From: a virus
Direction: 5' to 3' (one strand)
IMG/VR virus record: IMGVR_UViG_3300047554_000282
Location: 1-42,555 of that record
Length of the DNA stretch: 42,555 bases
A model generated the notes under the pieces. The model did no database searches. It was given only the letters and a program-made list of their open reading frames with translations, and was not told the DNA's origin. Each line of letters opens with the position of its first letter. The first letter of the stretch is position 1. The translations under genes were made by a program, and so were the position numbers. This document shows, one piece after another, positions 26,228 through 35,319 of this stretch.

Positions 26228-29071
26228 GTGGCTGACTTTCTCAACTCCGTTCTACCCACACAGGGCGTCTATTGCGCCGTGGGTATCCGGTCAGGCACCG
26301 TCAGGCAATCGTTCCACCCTACGATTGCAGATGTGGAGGCTGCCGCTGACGGCATGGCCTCTCAAGGGGTAGATGCGTATTTCGCTTTGGCGTCTTTCAA
26401 AGACGCTGCCGATGGCCGTACTGCCGACAACGCCGCTTTCTTGCGGGCGTTCTTCCTTGATCTTGACTGCGGCTTAGGCAAACCCTATGCCGACCAAAAC
26501 GAGGCCTCTGTGGCCTTGAGCGAATTTGTTCGCTCTGTCGGTTTTCCGACACCCTACGTCGTCAATTCTGGTGGTGGCCTGCATGTGTACTGGCCCCTGA
26601 CGGAAGACGTCCCCGCCGAGGTATGGTTCCCCCATGCCCGGGCTTTGAAGAAGATGTGTGCAGACCACAACCTGCATGCAGACCCTGCGGTGACTGCGGA
26701 CCGTGCGCGTATATTGCGCGTGCCCGGCACCTACAACTTTAAGAACAACCAGCAGCGCCCCGTGCAAGTGGGAGTTGCTGGTACTGCGGTGTCTTTGGCG
26801 GACTTCGTCAAGCTACTCCCCACCCCGGCATTTGATCTGTCCGCAGCCAAACAGTTTGGCATGGACGACACGTCGCGTGACGTGGGCGGCGGTGAGTTCC
26901 CCTCCTGCTCATTTAACCGCATCGTGCGCCGCAGTCTCAAAGACGACGGCTGCAACCAAATCAAGATTGCGATCGTCGACGCCGCTACGCTGGAAGAACC
27001 CCTGTGGCGTGCGGCCCTATCGGTGGCTACGCGCTGTGAGGACGGAGCCAAGGCCATCCACCAGCTCTCCAAGGCGCACCCCGGTTACACACCGGCCAAC
27101 ACCGAGGCTAAAGCTGCAGAGACCAAGGGCCCCTATACCTGCGAGTGGTACCGCGCCAACAACCCGACTGGGTGCGAAGGCTGCAAGCAGAAAGTCGGCA
27201 GCCCCATCATGCTGGGCAAGATCGTGCAGGAGTCCCCGGTCGAGAACGATCAGTACATGATCGAGAAGCCGCAGGACGAAGAGTCTCCAGCAGTGACCAT
27301 GGCCATCCCGGCCTACCCGTATCCATACTTCCGTGGCACCAACGGCGGCGTGTTCAAGAAAGAGACATCTGCAGACGGCGAGGTTAAGGAAGTTGAAATC
27401 TACCCGCATGACCTCTACCTGACAGAACGCTTTTACGACATCGACGAAGGTGGCGATGGCGACGGTGAGATGGTGGGTATCAACCTGCACATGAAGCGCG
27501 ACGGCGTGCGCCGCTTCTACGCTCCGGTCACCACGCTGTTCACCAAAGACAAGATGCGGGACCTGCTGATTAAGCACGGGGTCATCGCATACGGGAAACA
27601 TCTGGACGCCCTTATGGCTTACTTTGCATCAACGATTCGCAAGCTGCAGCAGCAGTACTCCGCCAGCAAGACCCGCAACCAAATGGGCTGGACCCACGAC
27701 ATGCAGGGCTTCGTTGTTGGTGAAGTGGAATACACCGCAGGGGGCGTTAAGCTCGCACCCCCGGCCAGCGGAACACGGCAGCTGGCAGCGTCATTCCGAC
27801 CCACAGGCACCCTCGAAGAGTGGCGTGACATTGTGAACTTCTACGACCGCCCCGGTCTGGAGCCGCATGCGCTGACACTGTTCTTTGGCTTTGGTTCGCC
27901 GTTGCTCAAACTCATTGGCGGCAACCACGTCAAGGGCGCTCAGGTGCACCTCAAGCACAACGGTTCAGGCTCCGGCAAGTCCACGGCCCAGATGGTTGTC
28001 AACTCCATTTTTGGCTCACCAGATGAGCTACTGATGAAAAAGGAAGACACCTACGCGTCCAAGATGCACATGCTGGGCATGATGAACAGCATTGCGTTCA
28101 CAGTCGATGAGATCACCAACGAGAAGGCCGAGGTCTTGTCTGACTATGCGTATGGCTTTACATCCGGCAGGGGCAAGCACCGCATGGAAGCGCAGACCAA
28201 CAAGCTGCGCGCCAACTCCACGAACTGGTGCAACATTACTATCACGTCTGGTAACGCATCCGTGGTCGATGCACTGCAGCAGTTGAAAAACACAGCCGAC
28301 GGCGAACTGCGCCGCATCTTGGAAATCTCCGTGCCGAAGTACACCGGCTCCACCAAGTCCGAGATCGACTCAGTGTTTGGCAAGCTCAACGACAACTACG
28401 GCGTGGCTGGCCCTCTGTTCATCCAGTTTGTGGTCAGCAACATCGACACAGTGCGGGATTCCTGCCTGAAGATGCAGGCGCAGATCGACCAAGCAATGAA
28501 TCTGGACCAGTCAGACCGTTTCTATTCGTGCATATTGGCATGCGCCTTCACGGGCGCCATGATCGCTAGGAAGCTCGGTCTGCACAACATCGACGTCAAG
28601 CGCATCTACAACTACTCTCTGGGTGTTGTGGCTCAGGCCAAGCTGACTGCAAAGGGTGAGACTGGCGACATGCTGACCGTGTCCAAGGAAACACTGGCTG
28701 CATTCATCAACGAAAACGTCAACAACGCACTGGTCATCAACCACCCGACAAAGGGCGGGGCACTCGTGGCGCCAATCACGATGCCAAAGGGCTCCCTCAA
28801 GCTTCGGTACGAGCCAGACACGAAAGAACTGTACATCACCGTGGCCGAGTACCGCAAGTACTTCGCTGGGCGGCAGGTGGACGTGAAGGACAGTCTGGCC
28901 AAACTGGCCGCTGCAGGCATCGTCAAGTACGACGGCAAGTCAGCTACCACCCGCATCGGTGCCGGTGCAGTGGGCGGCCTCAGCGGTCTGGCGGTGCGGT
29001 GCTACGTGTTCGACGGTGCGGCGATCGGTCTTGATGAAAGCGCGTTCGCAGATGGGCCGACCGAAACGTGA
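26228..29071 (+). CDS. Primase-helicase: AEP-type primase fused to DUF927-like ATPase
   Basis: 947 residues from GTG 26228, GAGG upstream. The N-terminal domain has D78-L-D80 (FLDLDCG) and S114-GGG-x-H119-x-Y-W (NSGGGLHVYW), the catalytic layout of RepB/archaeo-eukaryotic-type primases. A Cys segment near 304-320 (CEWYRANNPTGCEGC) may bind zinc. The C-terminal half has Walker A GSGSGKST (579-586) and Walker B 'FTVDE' (D627-E628), with surrounding wording like DUF927 helicase-type ATPases. It should prime and unwind for the DNA polymerase at 19557. Confidence 0.9.
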   Translation: MADFLNSVLPTQGVYCAVGIRSGTVRQSFHPTIADVEAAADGMASQGVDAYFALASFKDAADGRTADNAAFLRAFFLDLDCGLGKPYADQNEASVALSEFVRSVGFPTPYVVNSGGGLHVYWPLTEDVPAEVWFPHARALKKMCADHNLHADPAVTADRARILRVPGTYNFKNNQQRPVQVGVAGTAVSLADFVKLLPTPAFDLSAAKQFGMDDTSRDVGGGEFPSCSFNRIVRRSLKDDGCNQIKIAIVDAATLEEPLWRAALSVATRCEDGAKAIHQLSKAHPGYTPANTEAKAAETKGPYTCEWYRANNPTGCEGCKQKVGSPIMLGKIVQESPVENDQYMIEKPQDEESPAVTMAIPAYPYPYFRGTNGGVFKKETSADGEVKEVEIYPHDLYLTERFYDIDEGGDGDGEMVGINLHMKRDGVRRFYAPVTTLFTKDKMRDLLIKHGVIAYGKHLDALMAYFASTIRKLQQQYSASKTRNQMGWTHDMQGFVVGEVEYTAGGVKLAPPASGTRQLAASFRPTGTLEEWRDIVNFYDRPGLEPHALTLFFGFGSPLLKLIGGNHVKGAQVHLKHNGSGSGKSTAQMVVNSIFGSPDELLMKKEDTYASKMHMLGMMNSIAFTVDEITNEKAEVLSDYAYGFTSGRGKHRMEAQTNKLRANSTNWCNITITSGNASVVDALQQLKNTADGELRRILEISVPKYTGSTKSEIDSVFGKLNDNYGVAGPLFIQFVVSNIDTVRDSCLKMQAQIDQAMNLDQSDRFYSCILACAFTGAMIARKLGLHNIDVKRIYNYSLGVVAQAKLTAKGETGDMLTVSKETLAAFINENVNNALVINHPTKGGALVAPITMPKGSLKLRYEPDTKELYITVAEYRKYFAGRQVDVKDSLAKLAAAGIVKYDGKSATTRIGAGAVGGLSGLAVRCYVFDGAAIGLDESAFADGPTET

Positions 29072-29294
29072 GTTTGAAGGCGACCCTCGGGTCGTCCAGA
29101 TCAAAAACGTCGAGTACTACATCGACTGGAGCCGGGTGACCCTCGGCTCCTCGTTCTTCCTACCTACCGTAGCCACCGCCATACAGGTGCGGGACATCCT
29201 GCACCTTATCGAGCGGCACTTGGGAATCAAACTCACCGTACGCACCCGCGTGGAATACGGGCGGTACGGGGTTCGGGTCTGGCGCGTCGGTTAG
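29052..29294 (+). CDS. Small unknown protein at the end of the rightward block
   Basis: 80 residues (MGRPKREFEGDPRVVQIKNVEYYIDWSRVTLGSSFFLPTVATAIQ), a basic start, a strand-rich middle and a helix 'VRDILHLIERHLGIKLTVRTRVEYG'. It overlaps the primase end by 20 nt. Its stop shares bases with the stop of the opposite-strand giant gene. Function unknown. Confidence 0.6.
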   Translation: MGRPKREFEGDPRVVQIKNVEYYIDWSRVTLGSSFFLPTVATAIQVRDILHLIERHLGIKLTVRTRVEYGRYGVRVWRVG

Positions 29295-32200
29295 CGCAGT
29301 GAGGCTTTGGCTTCTCGCAGCCAGCCGGTCAGTTCCACCTCGATCTTACGCAGCTCCTGCAGCTCAGCTTCGCGTGCGTCCTTGGGCATGCCTTCGGCGC
29401 CCAGCGGGCTGTTGAGGTACTTGCGGTAGGCCCGGGTACGCTCCAGCTGTTCCAGCGTCGAGTTGACTGCACTCTCCAGCATCAGGATGTCTGCGTTCTT
29501 CTCAGCGTAGTCGGCGGCTTTGTCCATATCGGTCTTGGCCAGCTCGTTGAGCGTGGCGTTGGCACGGCCAACCTTTTCGCGCTCCTCGTAGAACTCGGTC
29601 ATGCGGCGGGTGCCCACCGGGTCGTACATGTAGTTCGACACCAGTGCCCACTTATGCAGGGGGCGATCAACTCGCGTTGGGTTCAGCAAGGAATCCGTTG
29701 CAGCCACCAGCAGACCAGCGGTCGAACCGAAGTAGCCGTTCAGGGCGTTGTCCACGAGGATGGGGGATACCTTGTCCACACCCACCACGTCACGGGCAAA
29801 GTTGGCGATGGCAATGGCCAGCTCAGACGTGTTGGATGCGCGGCGCTGGCTGGGGTCCTGCTGCTTTTGGTAGATACCTTCCAGCTCGCGCCCCGTGAAG
29901 AACGAGTAGTTGGTCCATGCCTCCAGCAGAGGTTTCACAGCCTGCGGCACAGGAGTCACACGGCCCACGTACTGCTCGAAGATGTAGCTCAGGCCCGTGC
30001 GGGTTGCTTCCCATGCGGTCTGCTCTTCGGGGGTGCCTTGGCGGCGCATGTATTCCACCACGCGCTCGGGGATGACTTTGAACAGCGCGCCCAGTTCGCC
30101 CGGTACCGGCAGCTTAAAGCCGCCCGGCAAAATCCAGTTGCTGTCCCGAGTCCGCAGGTCCATCTCTTGGTAGTCCTCGTCGTCTCCAGCACCCAAAGCG
30201 TAGAGCGAGCTGAGCATCATCACAGTGGCTGCGCGGCTCCAGAACATGCGGCGTGCTTGCGCCCGACCCACGGAGGAGCTGGAGTCTTTGCCGGAGGCTG
30301 CACGGTACAGCACATCCATACCTTGGATGTAGGCGTTGAAGAACGGGATGGTCGTGACCATGGCACCCACGAAGTCGCTGGCACCACGGCGGCGGAAGTT
30401 GATGAACTCACGGGCACGAGTCTGGGCCAGCAGCTGGTCGTTGGTTTCCTTGAGCGTCTGGTCGTAGATGGCCTTGCGGACTGCCAGATCGGAAGCGCGT
30501 GTGATGCCATCCAGTCGGTGCATCAGGGTTTCAAACTTGCCGCGCTTTTTGTAGCCCAAGTCCTTCAGGAGAGACGTGGCGGGCTTGCCAGCCTCGAAGT
30601 CGTATTCACCAGTCAGACCCATGCGACCAAACTGCTTGACGGACGGATGCTGGATACCACGCAGTTCAGCAAAGGCCAGCCCACCAAAGTTCGACAGGGA
30701 CATGCGCAGCAGGGCGCCGGGGTTCTTCACACCCGAAGTCATGATGGCACGCTGCACGTCGTCTGTTACCTGCTTGAGCGCGAAGGGCGGCAGAGCCGTA
30801 ACCGACTTACGCAGCACGTTGGAGAACTTGCCGAGGTTGCGCAGCCAGCCTGTCTTGGGTGGGTTCAGGTCTTTGAACGCCAGCACGTCGTACTTGCTGG
30901 GCAGCTCCCAATACATCCTCTCGCCGTTGACGTAGCCGTCGACGGTGTTGGGCTTTTGCTGGCTGCTGCGGCCAAGGAAGTTGGCAAAGCCAAGCTTCTC
31001 CAAGCTGCGCAGGGTCTGCACAGTGCCGTCGGTCTTCATGGTCTGGCCGACCATCCAGCCGAGGGTGTTCAGGTAGTTGTCGAACACGTTGCCCACCGGG
31101 CGGTTCAGAGAGCCGACGAGCTCCGGCAGTTTGCCGACCTGAGCAATGCCCTTGTTGCTGACCTTCTTGACCTTGCTGAAGTTGGTGATGAACTTTTCGT
31201 CCTCTAAGCGGTCGAACGGCACGTAGCCGACAGTTTCTTTCCAGACCTCGCCGGTCTCAGGCGTCAGGCGACCGACAGCCACCATGTTGTCCACCATAGC
31301 CAGACGAGACTCATCCATGGCCTTGCTCATGGCCTGCAGGTCCGGGTCTGCCTTGTACTCAGCGACAAGCTGGTCGATCTCGTTATCTTTGAGGTGCAGC
31401 AGGAATCCGGTGCCTTGGGTCTTGTTGGCGGTACGCATGGCGTCCAAACGCACGCCTTCCATGATACGGCTGGCGATCTGGGTGGCGCGCTCGCGGCTGT
31501 ACCCGTTCTTGGCACCCCATGCGTCGATCAGTGCATACACCTCAGAGGGTGGGCGCACGCCCGCTTTGTTCTCCACAACCCACAGGCCTGTGGCGTCATC
31601 TTTGGTCAAGCCGCCTGTCTGGAAGAACTCCAGCAGAGTCTTGGTGTAGTCCTGCGCCTGACGGTACAGGCCCATGGGGTTGAGCTTGCCCATGCTGTCG
31701 CGCACGGCGCCGTCAAACTGCTCGCGCAAACGATGCTCGATTGTGGCAGCGGCATCAGCGGTCTGGGTACGGAACTTGACTGCATAGCCCAGCTCGTCCT
31801 GCTGCTTGAACCCAGTGATGAGGTCTTTGAGGCTGCGTTTGGTTTGCGGGTCAAGCTCGCCCATGCTGTCCACGAGGGATTCGGTGGAGGCGGAAACGGA
31901 GAACTCAGCGCGGCCAGATGGTTGCACCGCCATGTCGGTTCCAGTCATCCACAGCGCGGCACTGCCGGGGCCCATGGCGTCGAGGAACTCAGCGACCAGC
32001 TTGTTGGGCGGGTACTTGCGGCCAGTGACCGTAGCAACTAGATCGCGCAACATCTGTGCTACGCGGGCAAAGAACTTCTCGGTGATGGATACGGGCTTTT
32101 CTGAAGTCGAAGCCCAGCGCGAAGTGTTGTCCGCAAACCACTCTTTGAACGACCTCCAGTAGTCATCACCCATTTGCTCGGCGGTTTTGCTTTCCGGCAC

Positions 32201-35200
32201 AGACAACATCTGGGTATCTGCAGTCTCGCGGTTGCGCAGCATCTGCACAAGCTCACGACCGCTCTTACCCTTAGTGGATTGCAGCCATGCGTCGTGCTCT
32301 TTGCGAATGGCGTTCTGTACATCAGCCGGGGCGTTATTGAACGCAATCGCCTGAATCATGTGCCCCAGCTCGTGGGTGATTACTTCGATCGACTTGCCCT
32401 CCGACATACCGGCCTTGAACGAGATGTAAAAGTCCCGCTTCTCTGGGCCCATCGTCTGCGTGGAGCCGTCCTCCGTCTCGCTAGAACCAGCGCTTTGAGT
32501 GGTAGCAAAGGACTTGTACAGCTTGTACTTGTCGATGGCGCCCGGGGCGCGCACGTCTTCAGGGTGCACCAAGAACACGCGAACATCGCCTAAGCCCATA
32601 GACCGCATGAGATTTTGTAGGAAGTCTGCGTACCGTTGGTCAACCGACTCCGACTTGGCGACGTTGGTAGTCGCACCCGTGAAGGGCCCATTAGGGCTCT
32701 TGGCAGCGCGCTGGCTTTCGGCGAATACCGCTTTGGCGCGAGCGTCCAGTAGGCGACCCTTCTGCGCTTCCGTGAACAAGTTTCCCGAATAGCGCTCAAT
32801 ATCCCACCGGGTATAAGTCCCATTGCGGTTCATGGCAACGTACACTTGATCACCAACGCTGTTTAGCCCGCGCACGAGGGAGACTTCCTCATCTGCGTAG
32901 ACTGCAACAAACCCGACCTCGTCGTACTCTTTGGCCCACGGCTCAAGCACCAGCCCATCCGGGCTCATAGGGGTACTGAAGTCCAGCTCAGGCTGTGCAG
33001 CTTCTGCCTCGATCTCAGCGTCAATGTCTGCGAACAGGTCGCGGATGTCTTCGCCAGTGCCAGTGTCGGCAGCGGATTCTTCTAGGTAGCGTCGGGCGCG
33101 CGCGTCGTCGATCGGTTGGATCAGCAGCTGCGGGCCACGGATGACTTTGCCAGTCTTGGGGTCGATGCCAACCGGCTCATAGAACGCGTCGTTCTTGCGG
33201 GGCACGAACGGCTTCTTGGCCTTGGGCTCTTCCGCACGCACAGCGGGTGCGGCAGGGGCTTGTTGTTTCGGACGGTTGCGCAACTCAGCAGCCTGCAGGG
33301 CACGCTCGAACTCGGGGTACTTGGCGACGTTGGACCCAATGAACTCACCCACTGCGTCTTTGTCTGGATGCTCCGCAGAACGCTGGATGGCCACCAGCTC
33401 ATCCATGGCGGCATTGAACTCGGCTTGCGTGCGGGCACGCTCCAACCGCTGCACAGCAGCAGGCTTGGGTGCCTCGGGCAGCGGGGCTTCTTTTACTGCA
33501 GCTGGCTGTGCTCTTTCAGTTGCATCTCGTTGTCCAACAGGTTCTCCAGCAGGTACCAATCCGCTGCTGACAGGTCCTTCAGTTCCAATGGGGGTTCCGG
33601 TATCTGCGACGGGGACAGCAGTGGGTTGTACTCCGGCAGGCTCGCTAGGTACTGCCACGCTAGGCTCACTTGCTCTGGGCTCAGGTCGCTGTTCAGCTTT
33701 AGGAATAGGGGCCTTCGGGACACGTGGTTTCTCCTCAGTAAATGGCGCGGCTTGCGGAGCCAGCAGCTCGCGCAGAATCTTGGCGCGCTTGCCCTTGCCT
33801 TCCAACAGGCTCGGGTTTTTGGTCACCAGCTGCTGCACTTCATCCTGCGTTTTGCCGGCTACGTTCTGCTCGAACCAGCCACGGGTTGTGCTCGGGGCGA
33901 TGCCGGTGTTCTCCACGTCCTGCATGGTGAACGTAGTGGGCGTCGGCTGCGCGCGCAGCGGCAGCTTGTATTGATACGGGCCTGTTCGGGCATAGGGCGG
34001 CACCGGGGTGGGTGCGCTCGGCTCCATAGGTTCAGCGGCTGCAGGGGTAATTGCAGCAGGCTCGCCACCAAACAAGTCGCCTTGAGTGCGGGCTTTGACC
34101 TCATCAGATTGGGCCATGAGCTCGGGGGCATTGGCCAGAGCCGGGAACGTCTCACGTCCACGGGCGTCTTTTGCAGCCTGCTCAGCTTCCGTGGCGGCCT
34201 GCGCACGGCGCTCGGCCACGCTCATTTCTTCGTAGCTGCTGATCTGGTCTGACAGGTCGGCCACGCGCTGCTTGACTTCAGGGGTCTGCTCGGCCTGCTT
34301 GAGACGCTCGCGCTCCAGATACAGTTGCTCAATCTCACGCTGGAAGTCGAGGCCAAGGTCCATCTGACCTTCGGTAGTAGCGGCTGCCGGTTCGGTAATA
34401 GCTTGCTCAGCTGCGGTAGTAGCAGGAGCTCGGCCCACGCCCATCTCAGCAGGGGTGAACATCTCGCCTTGGGCGCCCGGCTCTGCTCCGGGTTTTTCCT
34501 GTGCGGGTAGTCGCGACCCATAACTGCGCCCGGGAATTGCCATATCCAGCAGAACACTGGCGATCGCGCCCACACCAGCGCCGTAGGCACCTTCTTCACC
34601 GGCACTCTCCAAAAGTGCTTGGTCAGGCTTGTATACGCCTTTGGCGATCAAGTTTTGTGCGATGGCCTGTGCAGCTTCCGTGGCACCTTCCACACCGCCC
34701 GACACCAAAGCGCGGCGAACCACGCTCAGCGACTTGCCCACCCCACCGGGGAGCGCAGCCAACGCCATGTCGATGGCCGTATCAAATGCGCCCGGGATGG
34801 TACCTGCGGCAGTGGCAGTGCCACGCTCTTCAGCGGTAGCGCCAGCTTGTTCAGCACGGACACGGGCTTCGCCAGCACCAGAGGCCAGACCCACACCGAC
34901 GCCAGCGGCGACGCCGGGCAAACCCAAAAAGCCAAGGGGGGCTACGGGTAGGATAGAGCCAAGGCCTTCACCGATACGCCGGCCAACCGAGTCCTCGTAG
35001 CCTTCAGCAGCTGCAAATGGTTTCTTGGCGGCGCCAGCGATCGACGCGATCTTCTCGCGTACGGCGGGTTCCATTTCATCGGGGAGGAGCGCAGAAGCGC
35101 CAGTGGCCGCAGACTCCAGCAGCCCGACAGCCCCGGGCAGAACGCCCTTGACTGCTTCTTTGATGTTGCCACCGACAGTTGTTTCGGGGGCGGCGCGACC

Positions 35201-35314
35201 CGCTTCAGGGTGCTGCGCCATGACCGCTTGCGCGACCTCCGCATCACTTGCCCCCGGGGGGCCTTCAATCTCGTAGGTTTGTCCGTTGGGGGCTGTGATG
35301 CGGTAGAGTGGCAT
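29291..35314 (-). CDS. Giant polyvalent internal virion/ejection protein with zincin motif
   Basis: 2007 residues. It starts 'MPLYRITAPNGQTYEIEGPPGASDAEVAQAVMAQHP', an opening I associate with phage structural proteins. A glycine-rich hydrophobic stretch (SILPVAPLGFLGLPGVAAGVGVGLAS) and long Pro/Ala/Glu linkers follow. A metallopeptidase motif H981-E-L-G-H985 (VITHELGHMIQ) is followed by an acidic helix 'FKEWFADNTSRWAS' that could give the third ligand. The last third is helical ('polyvalent protein-associated' type) and ends in 'LEQLERTRAYRKYLNS'. Such proteins are ejected with DNA and may be cleaved on entry. It is the last gene of the leftward virion block. Confidence 0.75.
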   Translation of the reverse strand: MPLYRITAPNGQTYEIEGPPGASDAEVAQAVMAQHPEAGRAAPETTVGGNIKEAVKGVLPGAVGLLESAATGASALLPDEMEPAVREKIASIAGAAKKPFAAAEGYEDSVGRRIGEGLGSILPVAPLGFLGLPGVAAGVGVGLASGAGEARVRAEQAGATAEERGTATAAGTIPGAFDTAIDMALAALPGGVGKSLSVVRRALVSGGVEGATEAAQAIAQNLIAKGVYKPDQALLESAGEEGAYGAGVGAIASVLLDMAIPGRSYGSRLPAQEKPGAEPGAQGEMFTPAEMGVGRAPATTAAEQAITEPAAATTEGQMDLGLDFQREIEQLYLERERLKQAEQTPEVKQRVADLSDQISSYEEMSVAERRAQAATEAEQAAKDARGRETFPALANAPELMAQSDEVKARTQGDLFGGEPAAITPAAAEPMEPSAPTPVPPYARTGPYQYKLPLRAQPTPTTFTMQDVENTGIAPSTTRGWFEQNVAGKTQDEVQQLVTKNPSLLEGKGKRAKILRELLAPQAAPFTEEKPRVPKAPIPKAEQRPEPRASEPSVAVPSEPAGVQPTAVPVADTGTPIGTEGPVSSGLVPAGEPVGQRDATERAQPAAVKEAPLPEAPKPAAVQRLERARTQAEFNAAMDELVAIQRSAEHPDKDAVGEFIGSNVAKYPEFERALQAAELRNRPKQQAPAAPAVRAEEPKAKKPFVPRKNDAFYEPVGIDPKTGKVIRGPQLLIQPIDDARARRYLEESAADTGTGEDIRDLFADIDAEIEAEAAQPELDFSTPMSPDGLVLEPWAKEYDEVGFVAVYADEEVSLVRGLNSVGDQVYVAMNRNGTYTRWDIERYSGNLFTEAQKGRLLDARAKAVFAESQRAAKSPNGPFTGATTNVAKSESVDQRYADFLQNLMRSMGLGDVRVFLVHPEDVRAPGAIDKYKLYKSFATTQSAGSSETEDGSTQTMGPEKRDFYISFKAGMSEGKSIEVITHELGHMIQAIAFNNAPADVQNAIRKEHDAWLQSTKGKSGRELVQMLRNRETADTQMLSVPESKTAEQMGDDYWRSFKEWFADNTSRWASTSEKPVSITEKFFARVAQMLRDLVATVTGRKYPPNKLVAEFLDAMGPGSAALWMTGTDMAVQPSGRAEFSVSASTESLVDSMGELDPQTKRSLKDLITGFKQQDELGYAVKFRTQTADAAATIEHRLREQFDGAVRDSMGKLNPMGLYRQAQDYTKTLLEFFQTGGLTKDDATGLWVVENKAGVRPPSEVYALIDAWGAKNGYSRERATQIASRIMEGVRLDAMRTANKTQGTGFLLHLKDNEIDQLVAEYKADPDLQAMSKAMDESRLAMVDNMVAVGRLTPETGEVWKETVGYVPFDRLEDEKFITNFSKVKKVSNKGIAQVGKLPELVGSLNRPVGNVFDNYLNTLGWMVGQTMKTDGTVQTLRSLEKLGFANFLGRSSQQKPNTVDGYVNGERMYWELPSKYDVLAFKDLNPPKTGWLRNLGKFSNVLRKSVTALPPFALKQVTDDVQRAIMTSGVKNPGALLRMSLSNFGGLAFAELRGIQHPSVKQFGRMGLTGEYDFEAGKPATSLLKDLGYKKRGKFETLMHRLDGITRASDLAVRKAIYDQTLKETNDQLLAQTRAREFINFRRRGASDFVGAMVTTIPFFNAYIQGMDVLYRAASGKDSSSSVGRAQARRMFWSRAATVMMLSSLYALGAGDDEDYQEMDLRTRDSNWILPGGFKLPVPGELGALFKVIPERVVEYMRRQGTPEEQTAWEATRTGLSYIFEQYVGRVTPVPQAVKPLLEAWTNYSFFTGRELEGIYQKQQDPSQRRASNTSELAIAIANFARDVVGVDKVSPILVDNALNGYFGSTAGLLVAATDSLLNPTRVDRPLHKWALVSNYMYDPVGTRRMTEFYEEREKVGRANATLNELAKTDMDKAADYAEKNADILMLESAVNSTLEQLERTRAYRKYLNSPLGAEGMPKDAREAELQELRKIEVELTGWLREAKASLR

Positions 35315-35319
35315 GGTCG

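Noticed and set aside
29654-31207. Long rightward frame (517 codons) opposite the giant virion gene
   Set aside because: It lies antisense to a 2007-codon frame with clear protein-like wording and motifs. Long opposite frames are common in high-GC coding sequence, and it lacks a recognisable domain.
33116-34252. Long rightward frame (378 codons) in the giant gene
   Set aside because: Composition is Arg/Leu/Ser/Cys-rich without domains, and the leftward frame explains the stretch.
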